This document shows positions 19,746-29,523 of a stretch of 64,000 bases of DNA, one piece after another. Positions within the stretch are counted from its first letter, which is position 1. Every line of letters begins with the position of its first letter. A program made the translations under genes and the position numbers. Source of the DNA: JAAGZL01 sp050291365 (GTDB taxonomy: Bacteria > Pseudomonadota > Gammaproteobacteria > Chromatiales > Chromatiaceae); assembly GCA_050291365.1 (NCBI GenBank), contig JBNKJS010000012.1, forward strand, positions 62,001 to 126,000, given 5' to 3'. The notes beneath the pieces are model-generated. The model had not been told where the DNA came from. It saw nothing but the letters and a program-made list of their open reading frames with translations, and searched no databases.

Positions 19746-21176
19746 TTAACGCGGTGGCGCTACACTACCGGCGTAGATCACCTTGCACTCACCGCCAGGC
19801 AGGAGCTTTCTCCCCTTTTCAAACAGTTTGAGCACTGGCCCCGCAACAGATTTTATAATACTCGGTTGCTGCACCACCGGCTTCCGAAAAGGCCCACTGA
19901 TATTTTGCTGTACTTCGGCACACCCTTTATGATTGATCAGAGCCAAGGTTACATCGATGAAACTCCCATTAATGAAATCAAGGCCTCCCAAAAGTGCCAT
20001 TCGGTGTCTGTTCGTGGCCATTGCTACATCCTTGGCATACATGACACCACGCTTGACCCTCCAGCTGGTGACAATTGTGCGAATATCACTAACCCCTCCT
20101 GAACCAGCAAGAACATTCGCAAAGTCACTGCCCTTAGTAACCGCCAACCCCACCGGCCCAGCAACCAGCAGTGCACCCATATCCAACATATTAAAGCTTT
20201 GACTGGACTCATAACGACTGAACGCCAGATCAAGATCATGCCCGTGCAACTTTAGGTTCTTGCCCTGCAGCACAACATCCCCGGACGCACTCCGCTCTAC
20301 TTCTCGCGCACTCTTGCCCTGCAGTGATAGTTTCATTGAGAATGACATTGGGCCGGTCAAGACTGCTTTCGGGGATTTAGCTTTGAACAGCTCTTCTGTG
20401 CGGAACTGCGGCAAGGCGAAACTAATCTGGTAATGCGGAGTTGTCCTGGAATAGTCCGCTCGTATGCTACCTGAACCATCTCCACCGAAGAGATTCAGCG
20501 TAACTGGCTTTATATCGAAGAGACCATTTTTTGCATCGACCGAGAGCTTTAGACCGGACCCCAGGTACTCCTTTATCCGGATCTTGCCGCAAAACAGTTT
20601 CGCGGTGAAAGAGAGTTTCTGCATGATGTTCGTTCCCTCTACCTCTAGCTTTAGATTGCGTAGTTTTATGTCGCAATCACCGGCATTAAATCTCTCTCCA
20701 GATTGTTTGTCCGTATAGATAAGGGTCCCATCAGAAATCGAGAGCCTGGACAGTTCGAAAGTTGGCAGCGTAGCTTCCGCTACCTGCGGTTTATCGAAGT
20801 TGTACTTGCCATCGGCACCCCGCTCTATGGTGATCCTGGGTTGTATCAAAGAGACATTCTTTATACGCACTTCATCCTGGAGCAGGGGAAAAAGCTCCAG
20901 CCCAACCCTAAGCTTCTCTACAACCATAAGCTCATTGCCTTGGTTACGAACGCGCACATCTTTCATGGTTAGGCGCATACCCGGGTAGAGACCAATACCG
21001 AGTTGCCCATTAACGCTGACCTCCATCCCCAAGGCCTCCGATGCAGCCGCCTGCAACTGAGGTTTGTAGTCATTGGGATGAAAAAACAGTATCAAGGACA
21101 CAGCCATGAGGGCTAGCAGCAGAACAGAGCCACCGATTAAGAGAAGCAATATTTTTATGGGTTTCATCATGGTCAT
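19746..21176 (-). CDS. AsmA-family protein
   Basis: 476 residues: one N-terminal membrane anchor, then the AsmA N-terminal domain (FHPNDYKPQLQAAASEALG, about residues 30-50) and a long beta-rich periplasmic part. AsmA-like proteins are thought to form grooves carrying phospholipid between inner and outer membranes. At 476 residues it is shorter than AsmA/YhdP. It is 84 bases downstream of the ABC exporter operon on the same strand and may be read through from it. Confidence 0.85.
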   Translation of the reverse strand: MTMMKPIKILLLLIGGSVLLLALMAVSLILFFHPNDYKPQLQAAASEALGMEVSVNGQLGIGLYPGMRLTMKDVRVRNQGNELMVVEKLRVGLELFPLLQDEVRIKNVSLIQPRITIERGADGKYNFDKPQVAEATLPTFELSRLSISDGTLIYTDKQSGERFNAGDCDIKLRNLKLEVEGTNIMQKLSFTAKLFCGKIRIKEYLGSGLKLSVDAKNGLFDIKPVTLNLFGGDGSGSIRADYSRTTPHYQISFALPQFRTEELFKAKSPKAVLTGPMSFSMKLSLQGKSAREVERSASGDVVLQGKNLKLHGHDLDLAFSRYESSQSFNMLDMGALLVAGPVGLAVTKGSDFANVLAGSGGVSDIRTIVTSWRVKRGVMYAKDVAMATNRHRMALLGGLDFINGSFIDVTLALINHKGCAEVQQNISGPFRKPVVQQPSIIKSVAGPVLKLFEKGRKLLPGGECKVIYAGSVAPPR

Positions 21177-21260
21177 GGATCAGTGTTGTAAGGCTATTAT
21201 TTGGAGTATAGATAAAGCAAGGCGATACCGCACTCGCTCAGAAATGCTCCACAATCAGAA

Positions 21261-22361
21261 CTAATCCAAGCGCTTGTGGAACCTCTTGGTGGCTATAACC
21301 AGAGTAACGCCGGCAAAGGCGATAAGGGCATAGATCTCCGGCATCAGCTCACCGATGCTGGAGCCCCGCAACACTATGCCATGGATCAAACGAGTGAAGT
21401 GGGTCAATGGCAACAATTCGGCGATGTACTGAGCAGCCGTTGGCATGCCGTCGAAAGGGAACATGAAACCGGAGAGCAGGATAGACGGTAGGAAAAAGAA
21501 AAAGGTAATCTGCATGGCCTGGAACTGACTCTGGGCTACTGTGGAGATAACCAGGCCCAGGGTGAGATTGGCGGCAATGAAGACCAGCGACGCCAGGTAG
21601 ACGTCGATAAGATCTCCCTCCACCGGCACACCAAACAGGAAATACCCCATCAGCAGTATCAGGGTTACCTGAACCAGCCCGATGAAGATATAGGGCAGTA
21701 TCTTACCCACCATTAGCTCACTATTGCGCACCGGGGTGTTGATCAGCAGCTCCAGGTTACCGCGTTCACGCTCGCGTACTATTGCCATGGCGGTAAACAT
21801 CACCATAGTCATAGTCAGAATCACCCCGATCAACCCAGGTACGATATGCACCGCTGAACGCCGCTCCGGGTTGTAGGGGTTGTAGATCTCAAACAGCTCA
21901 CCTGCCTGTTTAACCTTCTGCGCAGTGTCCTGACCCAGTCGCATCTGACTGAGCTGACGCGCCGCGCCGAGTATCATGGGATCAGCACCATCCACCAGCA
22001 GTTGCGCCCCAGGGCGGTCTGGTTGTTGCAAACGGCGTTCGAAGTCGGGCGGGATGTATATACCGACGGCGATCTCGCCCCGGCGCAACATCTCCAGCAA
22101 CTCCTTGGAGGTGCGAGCGGTAAGAATAGGCTCCAGGACCTGGGAGGCGCGGGCCTGGGCCACCAGTTGCCGAGAGAGTTCGGTACCGGCCTGGTCCGCC
22201 ACCCCGGTGCGCAGATGGCGCACGTCTGTGTTGATGGCGTATCCAAACAGTATAATCTGCATCAGAGGGATACCGACTATCATACCGAAGGTAATGCGGT
22301 CGCGGGCTAACTGACGCACCTCTTTACGCGCTATTGCCAGCAGGCGACTCCTGCAGTTCAT
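21261..22361 (-). CDS. ABC-2 type transporter permease (YhhJ/YbhR-like)
   Basis: 366 residues. One N-terminal membrane segment, a large periplasmic region (about 45-170) and five more membrane segments with the ABC-2 signature VRERERGNLELLINTPVR, the layout of YhhJ/YbhS/YbhR export permeases. Its start overlaps the ATPase gene by four bases. E. coli ybhGFSR has two permeases; here only one follows, so it probably works as a homodimer (inference). Confidence 0.9.
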   Translation of the reverse strand: MNCRSRLLAIARKEVRQLARDRITFGMIVGIPLMQIILFGYAINTDVRHLRTGVADQAGTELSRQLVAQARASQVLEPILTARTSKELLEMLRRGEIAVGIYIPPDFERRLQQPDRPGAQLLVDGADPMILGAARQLSQMRLGQDTAQKVKQAGELFEIYNPYNPERRSAVHIVPGLIGVILTMTMVMFTAMAIVRERERGNLELLINTPVRNSELMVGKILPYIFIGLVQVTLILLMGYFLFGVPVEGDLIDVYLASLVFIAANLTLGLVISTVAQSQFQAMQITFFFFLPSILLSGFMFPFDGMPTAAQYIAELLPLTHFTRLIHGIVLRGSSIGELMPEIYALIAFAGVTLVIATKRFHKRLD

Positions 22362-23299
22362 GACCTCGCCTCCTGGTAACGGCCCTGGGTTGCTGCGACG
22401 AACACATCCTCCAGGTTGGGTAGAGAAATATACGCCTCACCCGCTATGCCGGCGCTCTTCATAGCATCCTGCACCTGCCTCTCTGGCTCAGGACGATCCT
22501 TCTCCAGTAGCACCCGCAGTCGCGCCCCTAGCTGGGTGACGCTGAACACGCCGGGCTGGCCCTCCAGAGCATGGCGAGCAGCACCCGGGTCTAGGGCATC
22601 CACCTCTACAACCCAGGCATCAATGCGCTCTTCAAGTTCGGCGGGACTACCGTCAGCCACGATCACCCCCCGGTCCAGGATCGCCAGACCGTGGCAACGC
22701 TCCGCTTCATCCATATAGTGGGTAGAGACCAGTATAGTGGTTCCTTTACTGGCGAGTTCGAACAGACTCTCCCAGAAGTCGCGGCGGCTCTTAGGATCCA
22801 CCGCCGAGGTGGGTTCGTCCAGAAACAGCAGCTCAGGTTCATGTAGAACAGCAGCCGCGAGAGCCAGCCGCTGGCGCTGGCCGCCACTCATAGCGCCGGC
22901 GCGCCGGTGGCGCAACTCCTCCAGATCATAATCGTGCAGCAGCTCTTCGATACGACTCCGGTGCCGGCTGCTTGGCAGACAGTAGATCTCGGCGATAAAT
23001 TGCAGATTCTCCCAGGTGGTAAGATCTTCATACAGAGAGAAGCGCTGGGTCATGTATCCGATCTTGTGCTTTAGCTCCTCGGCCTGCCCTGGCACCCGCA
23101 GCCCCAGCACCTCGGCCTCACCATCGCTGGGGATAAGCAGACCGCAGAGCATGCGAATAGTGGTGGATTTTCCAGAACCGTTGGGGCCAAGAAAGCCGTA
23201 GATCTTGGCCGGAGGAATATCCAGATTGATGTGGTCCACCGCCACCAGATCGCCGAAGCTCCGGGTTAAACCACGAGTGACGATAGCGGCGTCGTTCAC
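22358..23299 (-). CDS. ABC transporter ATP-binding protein (drug/exporter type)
   Basis: 313 residues. Walker A GPNGSGKST near residue 39, signature MSGGQRQRL near 139, Walker B LLFLDEPTSAVDPKSRR near 158, H-loop His near 195 and a C-terminal substrate-type subdomain. A single nucleotide-binding domain, unlike the fused YbhF/YhiH proteins. Four-base overlaps with both neighbours show one operon. Confidence 0.93.
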   Translation of the reverse strand: MNDAAIVTRGLTRSFGDLVAVDHINLDIPPAKIYGFLGPNGSGKSTTIRMLCGLLIPSDGEAEVLGLRVPGQAEELKHKIGYMTQRFSLYEDLTTWENLQFIAEIYCLPSSRHRSRIEELLHDYDLEELRHRRAGAMSGGQRQRLALAAAVLHEPELLFLDEPTSAVDPKSRRDFWESLFELASKGTTILVSTHYMDEAERCHGLAILDRGVIVADGSPAELEERIDAWVVEVDALDPGAARHALEGQPGVFSVTQLGARLRVLLEKDRPEPERQVQDAMKSAGIAGEAYISLPNLEDVFVAATQGRYQEARS

Positions 23300-24057
23300 T
23301 CATCCTTCTCCTGCAGTTGGCCTTCGATCGGCAGCCCGGCGGGCAGATCAGCAGCACCACTCAAGTTCACCTCTGCTATGTAGACCAACTTGCTGCGATC
23401 ATGCTCGCTGAGGGCATAGAATGGGGTAAAGATCGGATCGCTAGCAAGGCGCCGCACCCTGCCCGTATACTCTTGATCACGCCCATCCACCTGCACCTGC
23501 ACCGCATCACCTACTGCAATATGACTGCGTAGCGACTCCGGAACATAGAAGCGGGCATACGGGGCCTGGCCCACCAACACTACCGCCAGCACCGATCCCA
23601 CTGGTGGCCGCTCACCAACCTCGAAGGGGAGAGAGTCCACCCGTCCAGCTTGTGAGGCGCGGATACTGAGGCGCTCAATGACCAGGCGCGCCTTCTGTTC
23701 TTCGGCCCTGGCCTGTACCCAGGCGCTGTTGGCCTTGTCCACCTGCTCGGGGCTGGTAAGTTGCTTTTTGATCAGCTGCTGTTGTCGCTCAAGCTCACGT
23801 TCGGTCTCGGTGACCCTAGCCAGGACGCCGGCCAATGCTGCCTCAGCGCGACTGGCATCAAGCTGCACTAACAGTGTCCCGGCAGCAACCTGCTGACCCT
23901 CATGTACCGGAATATCACTAATCGGCTCCGCCGCCTCATTACTCAGCTCAACTCGGTCCCATGCCAGCTCACCTACCATGTGCCCATCCACTCCAGAGCC
24001 ACACCCTTGCAGCAATAGAGCAATAGCAAATAACAGAATAGTCACTGTTCGATTCAT
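23296..24057 (-). CDS. HlyD-family periplasmic adaptor, short lipoprotein form
   Basis: 253 residues, well below the usual 320-350. It starts with a lipoprotein signal (LLLQGCGSG, lipobox Cys near residue 19). A split biotinyl/lipoyl-like region (VHEGQQVAAGTLLVQLD), a short coiled-coil hairpin (about 80-135) and a beta-barrel region follow. The first beta-barrel strands seem to be missing, so it may be a compact adaptor. It would link the ABC-2 permease to an outer membrane channel or act as a periplasmic chaperone. Confidence 0.85.
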   Translation of the reverse strand: MNRTVTILLFAIALLLQGCGSGVDGHMVGELAWDRVELSNEAAEPISDIPVHEGQQVAAGTLLVQLDASRAEAALAGVLARVTETERELERQQQLIKKQLTSPEQVDKANSAWVQARAEEQKARLVIERLSIRASQAGRVDSLPFEVGERPPVGSVLAVVLVGQAPYARFYVPESLRSHIAVGDAVQVQVDGRDQEYTGRVRRLASDPIFTPFYALSEHDRSKLVYIAEVNLSGAADLPAGLPIEGQLQEKDE

Positions 24058-24710
24058 CGCCTCACCTCAGCACCCTCATAAAAAAGACGCAGTGCATGTT
24101 CAACCCAACTCTGAACAAACTCCTCATCCATCTCCAAACCCAGAGCAGGCTCCACTACTGGTCGACCGATAAAAGGAAACAGAGCCATACTCAACAGTGA
24201 AAGCGCGGCCAACACCGGATCAATATCGGATCGCAGGCGACCGGCTTTTTTATCTTCATCAATCAGCTGCGGCACCATGAGCCCAGCGCGAGAAGCAAAG
24301 CGCTGAATAAACTGCTCACGAAAGCTGCTTTTTCCATACAACACCTCACGCACCACTAGGTTAGGCAACCAGGGGTTGGCAGCCAGCATGCGCACGTAGG
24401 AGTCCACGAATTGTGAGAGAGTTGGCCTCTCGTCGGGAAGAAGCTCAAGTTGCTGCAACAAAGGGGCAAAGCGCTCTTCCAGCATAGCGCTGTATAACCC
24501 CTCTTTGCCGCCAAAATGGTAGTGGATCATAGCCGGGTTCATATTTGCCCGCTCAGCGATCTGACGCAGAGATACCGCAGCGAACTCGCGCCGGGAAAAC
24601 AGATCGCGGGCAGCATCAACCAGGGCTTGGCGACTCTGTTCAGGAGCCCTGCCCCTGGGCCGCCCAGGACGAGTTCGTTCTGGCAATTTGGTTGGTGATC
24701 GTGGATTCAC
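24054..24710 (-). CDS. TetR-family regulator of the exporter operon (CecR-like)
   Basis: 218 residues. An N-terminal helix-turn-helix (about 25-70, with VSLRQIAERANMNPAMIHYHF) and a helical ligand-binding domain. The start is a GTG at 24710. It is the first gene of a four-gene operon with HlyD, ATPase and permease, each overlapping by four bases, as in the E. coli cecR(ybiH)-ybhGFSR arrangement. A perfect inverted repeat lies directly ahead of its start and is the likely autoregulatory operator. Confidence 0.9.
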   Translation of the reverse strand: MNPRSPTKLPERTRPGRPRGRAPEQSRQALVDAARDLFSRREFAAVSLRQIAERANMNPAMIHYHFGGKEGLYSAMLEERFAPLLQQLELLPDERPTLSQFVDSYVRMLAANPWLPNLVVREVLYGKSSFREQFIQRFASRAGLMVPQLIDEDKKAGRLRSDIDPVLAALSLLSMALFPFIGRPVVEPALGLEMDEEFVQSWVEHALRLFYEGAEVRR

Positions 24711-24713
24711 GGA

Positions 24714-24741
24714 ATAATTAATAGGCCGTTTAATTAATTAT
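24714..24741. promoter_or_regulatory. Inverted-repeat operator upstream of the TetR gene
   Basis: ATAATTAAT and ATTAATTAT form a perfect 9-base inverted repeat separated by 10 bases, ending three bases before the GTG start. Position and symmetry fit a TetR-dimer site blocking the operon promoter. Confidence 0.6.
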
Positions 24742-24928
24742 GTCAAGCCCCACACACTCTGGAGTCAGTTAAGCGGGCCAGTGCGGGAAAAGTGATTATG
24801 GAGCAATGGCTTTCTACCAGCCAAGTTATATACTCAAATGTAGCCAAAAAGCCTAAAGTGCGAACCACCCTACATTCGGTTAGGATTGGTGGTTAAATTG
24901 AAAACTATAATATCTATCTCGGATTAAA

Positions 24929-27900
24929 ATGGGCAAAAGACAACACAAGCGACGTCCAATAAACCACCCTGCCCTCGTACTACTTAAGGATAACGGTAAA
25001 GTTGATTGCCGCATACAGAACTTCTCCCATGGAGGACTGTACCTTGCCACATCAAACAAACGCGCACTAAATATTGCACCAGGCACAGTCGTGAGGATTC
25101 AGATACAGACTCAAAGGGATAAAAAAGAGATCCAAACTACAGCCGCCCACACCTCTGCTGGCGGCCTTGGGGTTGCCTTTATACACCAGGAAAATGAACT
25201 CCTTCTCTATCTGCAAAGGGCATCTACAGCAAAAAATCTCCAACTAAACAGAGGTGGCAACACCGGCACGCCACATAAAATGGGGTCTAAGGAAGTTGTA
25301 ATAATTAACTGGATCCAATCCACTGCCAAACGTTTTCTAAAATCAAGGCATCCAGATTTTTTCAAATCCGCCAACAGCACTCTCTTCGAGACCGCCAATA
25401 AGGCAGATAGCAATCAAACCCAAAATTCACTATTCGATGCCTACAATGCATTTCGAAAACACCAGGACGAGTTAGAACACATATTCCTGGATAACATTAA
25501 CTTCAGCTTCAACAGATATAGCAGTGGCAGTCTATCTGATGACAATCCGACTAATTCACTGTTTCAGCACCCTGAGATGGACTTGGTTGCTAAAGAGGAT
25601 TTCGAAGAGTGGGTTTCCGTGGTCAGCCTGACCAGAAACTTGGAATCTAATATTTACTCAAAACTCCACCAACTGGAGAACTCTCTCTCGTTTCTCGCCA
25701 AAAAATACATCAATGATGAGAGGAACCCGGTTTCACCATATTCGCTGCTTTGGTCATTCAAAAAGTCCCTTTCAAACCTTGATATCACACTCCAGGCAAA
25801 AAAGGCTCTTTTCTCCTCATTCCAAATCAATATGCTGGGGGATATTGGTGCACTATATGATGAGATTAATAATTATCTGGACCAGCAAGGCATAACCCAA
25901 CAGGCCAAAGAGAAGAGCGCGAAAGAAAAACAAAAATCTACACCCACCAACAAAGGAGATGCCCTGCGTTCAAACGGTCGTCCCGGCAAACGATTGACCG
26001 ACACCCTGTCATCTCTCATTGACTTTATAGGTAACAAAAAGCCCCCCACATCATCAAAACCAAGGGCTGAGGGAGTTGCCTCAAAAGAGGCCATAGTAAA
26101 ATCCCTGGCAAATATATCAGCCGTAGGTCAACGCCCTATTATTCAGAAAATTGAGGAGCAACTATCCGGGGAAATTATCAATGGGCAGCAGCAGGTAGTA
26201 CTAGATAACAGAACCAGACAAGCAATACAGGTGACCGAGCAGCTACTAGGGTCGCTGCAACAAGACGCTTTTATGAACCGGGAGATCAACGGATTAATAG
26301 AGAGTCTAAAGATACCGTTGGTAAAAGAGGCAATCAACGACCCAATGTTATTGAATGATGCAAGCCATCCCGGGCACAAGCTTTTAGAGACTATTGGCAA
26401 ACTAGGCCCCTACTTCCCAGATGAAGAACAAGACAGATCAAGAGAAGGGGATTTGCAACATGCCTTTAATGAGATCAGCATGCTTGCAGAGCAAGGGGCA
26501 CAACTCAATATAAATCAGGTGACTGCTCAACTAGAGAGAATCATTGATCAGCGCAAAACAAACCTAAAAAGCAATCTTGAAATCGTTACCGATAGCTGCG
26601 AACAGGATGAAAAGTATAGAGCCGCCAGAAAATATGTTTTTATGCTCCTATGCTCTCAGCTACTGCCAAGAAAAATACCTTTGGTTGTTGAGGAACTATT
26701 GCACCTGGGATGGGTTGGTCTACTGGTGCACACCATCTCCACATTTGGCAAAAAAGACAAAAACTCAATAAGGCTTTTCGGCGTCATTGATCTACTACTT
26801 GATATCTTTAACACCGAAAAAGGAATAAAGCCAATAACAAAAATCCAATACAACTACCTGATCCAAGTAATCAGAGTAGGCTTCACAAAATATCCGCTAT
26901 ATGCCAACGAAGCCAAACAATACCTCGAAAAGCTTGAGGCAATTCTTGAATCAAGAGGGCGCACACACCCAGATATCGCTAACAAGCGAGTAGTGATGGA
27001 CCAAGCTGGCATAAAACGGTTACTTGACCAACAAACCAGACATCAAGCAGAAGATGCCACCACCACTCGCATTGAACAACCCTGGCTTGACCTTGTTAAG
27101 GGTATCAAATTAGATGACTGGATTGTGGAGCAGAGACAACATGGCCATGCACGTATGCTCAACCTGGCCTGGAAAAATACAGACTCAACCAGATATGTGT
27201 TTATAGATGGAAAAGGAACAAAGCGGCTAGACGCTGAACACTATAATCTGGCAAATATGTTTAAACAAAGACAGTGCTCTCTCCTGGAAGACGGCAATAT
27301 TCCAATTGTTGAGCGCGCCGTCAATAGACTCCTAAAAAATACATTCGAGCAGATTAAGAATGAGAGCGATGTCGACAACCTAACCGGGCTACTTCGGCGC
27401 AATGTGTTCCAAAGAAAAATATCAGACCTTTTAGATATAACCAGTGATGTGAATGATCATCATATAATGCTTATGCTGGATATTGATCAATTCAGAGCCA
27501 TCAATGATCTATGCGGGCAAAAAGGTGGAGACGATCTACTTCTGACCGTTTCCAACATCATCAGTAATTACCTCCCAGAACATGTCACTCTTGCCAGAAT
27601 AGGAAGCGATGAATTTGGAGTTCTGATAAAAAACTGCTCTCCAGACGAGGGCTACCACATTGCGGAAACACAGCGCAGGGCGTTGGAAAACCTCAGGTAC
27701 AGCTGGGATGGAACAGCAGTGCCAGTCACCGCCAGCATAGGAATTGCGCACATCAATATGGATGTCTTATCAGCCGCTGAAGTTATGAATATGGCATCAT
27801 CAGCATGTCAATCGGCCATAGAGGACGGAGGCAACTGTACGAGGTTGTTTTCACATGCAGATCGGGACAGAGAAAAACAGAACAGGATAGCGCCCAACGC

Positions 27901-28669
27901 CCAAATAATTGAAGAGACACTACGAGGTCAAAAACTCGCTCTATATGCCCAACCCATATCGGCAGTCTTTCTTGGGGATGAGCATGAACACCACTACGAA
28001 ATTCTCATGCGCGTAAAAAATGAAGATGGCAACTGGGGAGGCCCTAGCGATCTAATCCATGCTGCTGAAAAGTGCAACCGAATGAGATCTATCGACCGCT
28101 GGGTTGTAAACAACACCTTTACCTGGCTGAAGAACCATCATACAGAGATTAACAACATCGGCATAAGTATAAACCTATCAGCTCATACCATGGACGATGA
28201 ATCTTTTTTCGACTTTATCAATGACCACCTCGATTCGACACCCTTCCCTAATGAAAAAATTACGTTTGAGATTACGGAATCATCTCTTATAAAACATATT
28301 GATAAAGCCAGAACATTAGTTGAGGAGATCAAACACAAAGGGTGCAAATTCAGCCTAGATGACTTTGGAACTGGATATGCATCATACTCATATCTAAAGG
28401 ATTTCCCTGTAGACCATGTAAAGATTGATGGTGTTTTTATCAAAGATATTCTGACCGATGGCTCAAGCTATGCCATGGTTAAATCCATAACTGAGATATC
28501 GCACCATATGGGGAAAAAGGTTGTAGCTGAATATGTAGAGAGCGAAGCGATAATGGTAACACTGCGCGAACTGGAGGTGGATTTTGCTCAAGGGTATTAC
28601 GTAGGGAAGCCGGTTCCGATAAATAATCTTCTGCAACATGCTCTCGAAAAAACAGGCGCTAATAATTAG
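24929..28669 (+). CDS. PilZ-DUF1631-GGDEF-EAL c-di-GMP signalling protein
   Basis: 1246 residues. The N-terminal PilZ domain (about 1-100) has the NFSHGGLYLA motif, a likely c-di-GMP sensor. A long helical middle part (about 130-780) resembles DUF1631. A GGDEF domain (about 810-970) has RIGSDEF in place of GGDEF, so cyclase activity is doubtful. An EAL domain (about 990-1240) has EILMR for EAL/ELLxR, plus LDDFGTGYAS, VKIDG and a final Gln, so the metal and catalytic positions appear present and phosphodiesterase activity is plausible. It has no membrane segment. Its 3' end is two bases from the convergent HDOD gene. Confidence 0.88.
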   Translation: MGKRQHKRRPINHPALVLLKDNGKVDCRIQNFSHGGLYLATSNKRALNIAPGTVVRIQIQTQRDKKEIQTTAAHTSAGGLGVAFIHQENELLLYLQRASTAKNLQLNRGGNTGTPHKMGSKEVVIINWIQSTAKRFLKSRHPDFFKSANSTLFETANKADSNQTQNSLFDAYNAFRKHQDELEHIFLDNINFSFNRYSSGSLSDDNPTNSLFQHPEMDLVAKEDFEEWVSVVSLTRNLESNIYSKLHQLENSLSFLAKKYINDERNPVSPYSLLWSFKKSLSNLDITLQAKKALFSSFQINMLGDIGALYDEINNYLDQQGITQQAKEKSAKEKQKSTPTNKGDALRSNGRPGKRLTDTLSSLIDFIGNKKPPTSSKPRAEGVASKEAIVKSLANISAVGQRPIIQKIEEQLSGEIINGQQQVVLDNRTRQAIQVTEQLLGSLQQDAFMNREINGLIESLKIPLVKEAINDPMLLNDASHPGHKLLETIGKLGPYFPDEEQDRSREGDLQHAFNEISMLAEQGAQLNINQVTAQLERIIDQRKTNLKSNLEIVTDSCEQDEKYRAARKYVFMLLCSQLLPRKIPLVVEELLHLGWVGLLVHTISTFGKKDKNSIRLFGVIDLLLDIFNTEKGIKPITKIQYNYLIQVIRVGFTKYPLYANEAKQYLEKLEAILESRGRTHPDIANKRVVMDQAGIKRLLDQQTRHQAEDATTTRIEQPWLDLVKGIKLDDWIVEQRQHGHARMLNLAWKNTDSTRYVFIDGKGTKRLDAEHYNLANMFKQRQCSLLEDGNIPIVERAVNRLLKNTFEQIKNESDVDNLTGLLRRNVFQRKISDLLDITSDVNDHHIMLMLDIDQFRAINDLCGQKGGDDLLLTVSNIISNYLPEHVTLARIGSDEFGVLIKNCSPDEGYHIAETQRRALENLRYSWDGTAVPVTASIGIAHINMDVLSAAEVMNMASSACQSAIEDGGNCTRLFSHADRDREKQNRIAPNAQIIEETLRGQKLALYAQPISAVFLGDEHEHHYEILMRVKNEDGNWGGPSDLIHAAEKCNRMRSIDRWVVNNTFTWLKNHHTEINNIGISINLSAHTMDDESFFDFINDHLDSTPFPNEKITFEITESSLIKHIDKARTLVEEIKHKGCKFSLDDFGTGYASYSYLKDFPVDHVKIDGVFIKDILTDGSSYAMVKSITEISHHMGKKVVAEYVESEAIMVTLRELEVDFAQGYYVGKPVPINNLLQHALEKTGANN

Positions 28670-28671
28670 CT

Positions 28672-29523
28672 CTATTTCTTAAGACCCGCCTTAGAGGCCA
28701 CATCCTCCAATAGAACCTCCAATTCGGCCAACTGGATTTCGCTTATCCCGAGAAACAGCACCTCTTCACTTACCGCAAGCACCATACTCTCATCTGGGGC
28801 CTCACCCACACCAACCTTAGCGCAACCCTGATCTATCAGACGCACTACCTGCAGCAGGACCTCATCCTCATCACTGAATGGCTTATGGTGATCTCTGGCA
28901 ACAACACAGTATGACTCATCCAGGTTCCAGTTTTTCAGCAACTGGTATCCCTGATCATTATGCATGCTCTCAATAACCTCTTTGATAACCACATCTGAGA
29001 AAGGCTTATCCGACCCCAACTCAGTAACTATCTCTTCCATGATCTTTAGCAGAAACAGCTCTCCAATATCGTGTAGCAGCCCAGCAAGAAAACCTTCGTC
29101 TCTCAGCTCCTTAAACCCGCAATGCTCCAGCACCCATCTACAGCCAATTGCAGAGACATAAGCATGGCCCCATAATATCGGCATATACTTTTTAATGATC
29201 GGGTTGTTTGAACTACAGGCGTGTTTCTGGGCCTCAAGCATGACCAAACTCGCCACCTGTTTCATACCCAATCTAACAATGGCCTCACGAATAGTTCCAA
29301 TGCTATTGAGCCCGGCAAAGAACGCCGAGTTAGCTGAGCGCAGCACATGCCCCGCCAACACCTGATCCTGTAGAATCAGCCGTTCTATCTGATTAACTGT
29401 TGTATCTTCATCCTTCAACACCTGTTGCAGCTTTAGGGCAACGCGGTTGAAGATGGGCAAATCCTGCCCACCATTTTCTACGCGTTCATAAATCATCGAC
29501 GCAAGCGATTGGTCACTACTCAT
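28672..29523 (-). CDS. HDOD domain protein
   Basis: 283 residues with an HDOD fold over most of its length: LPIFNRVALKLQQVLKDED near the start, an LLHDIGELFLL stretch near 150 and an RDHHKPF segment near 200. HDOD proteins are HD-like signalling domains, often without the full metal site; here a partial His-Asp remains in LLHDIG. The start overlaps the end of the ATPase gene by eight bases, so the two are co-translated and probably work together. Confidence 0.88.
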   Translation of the reverse strand: MSSDQSLASMIYERVENGGQDLPIFNRVALKLQQVLKDEDTTVNQIERLILQDQVLAGHVLRSANSAFFAGLNSIGTIREAIVRLGMKQVASLVMLEAQKHACSSNNPIIKKYMPILWGHAYVSAIGCRWVLEHCGFKELRDEGFLAGLLHDIGELFLLKIMEEIVTELGSDKPFSDVVIKEVIESMHNDQGYQLLKNWNLDESYCVVARDHHKPFSDEDEVLLQVVRLIDQGCAKVGVGEAPDESMVLAVSEEVLFLGISEIQLAELEVLLEDVASKAGLKK

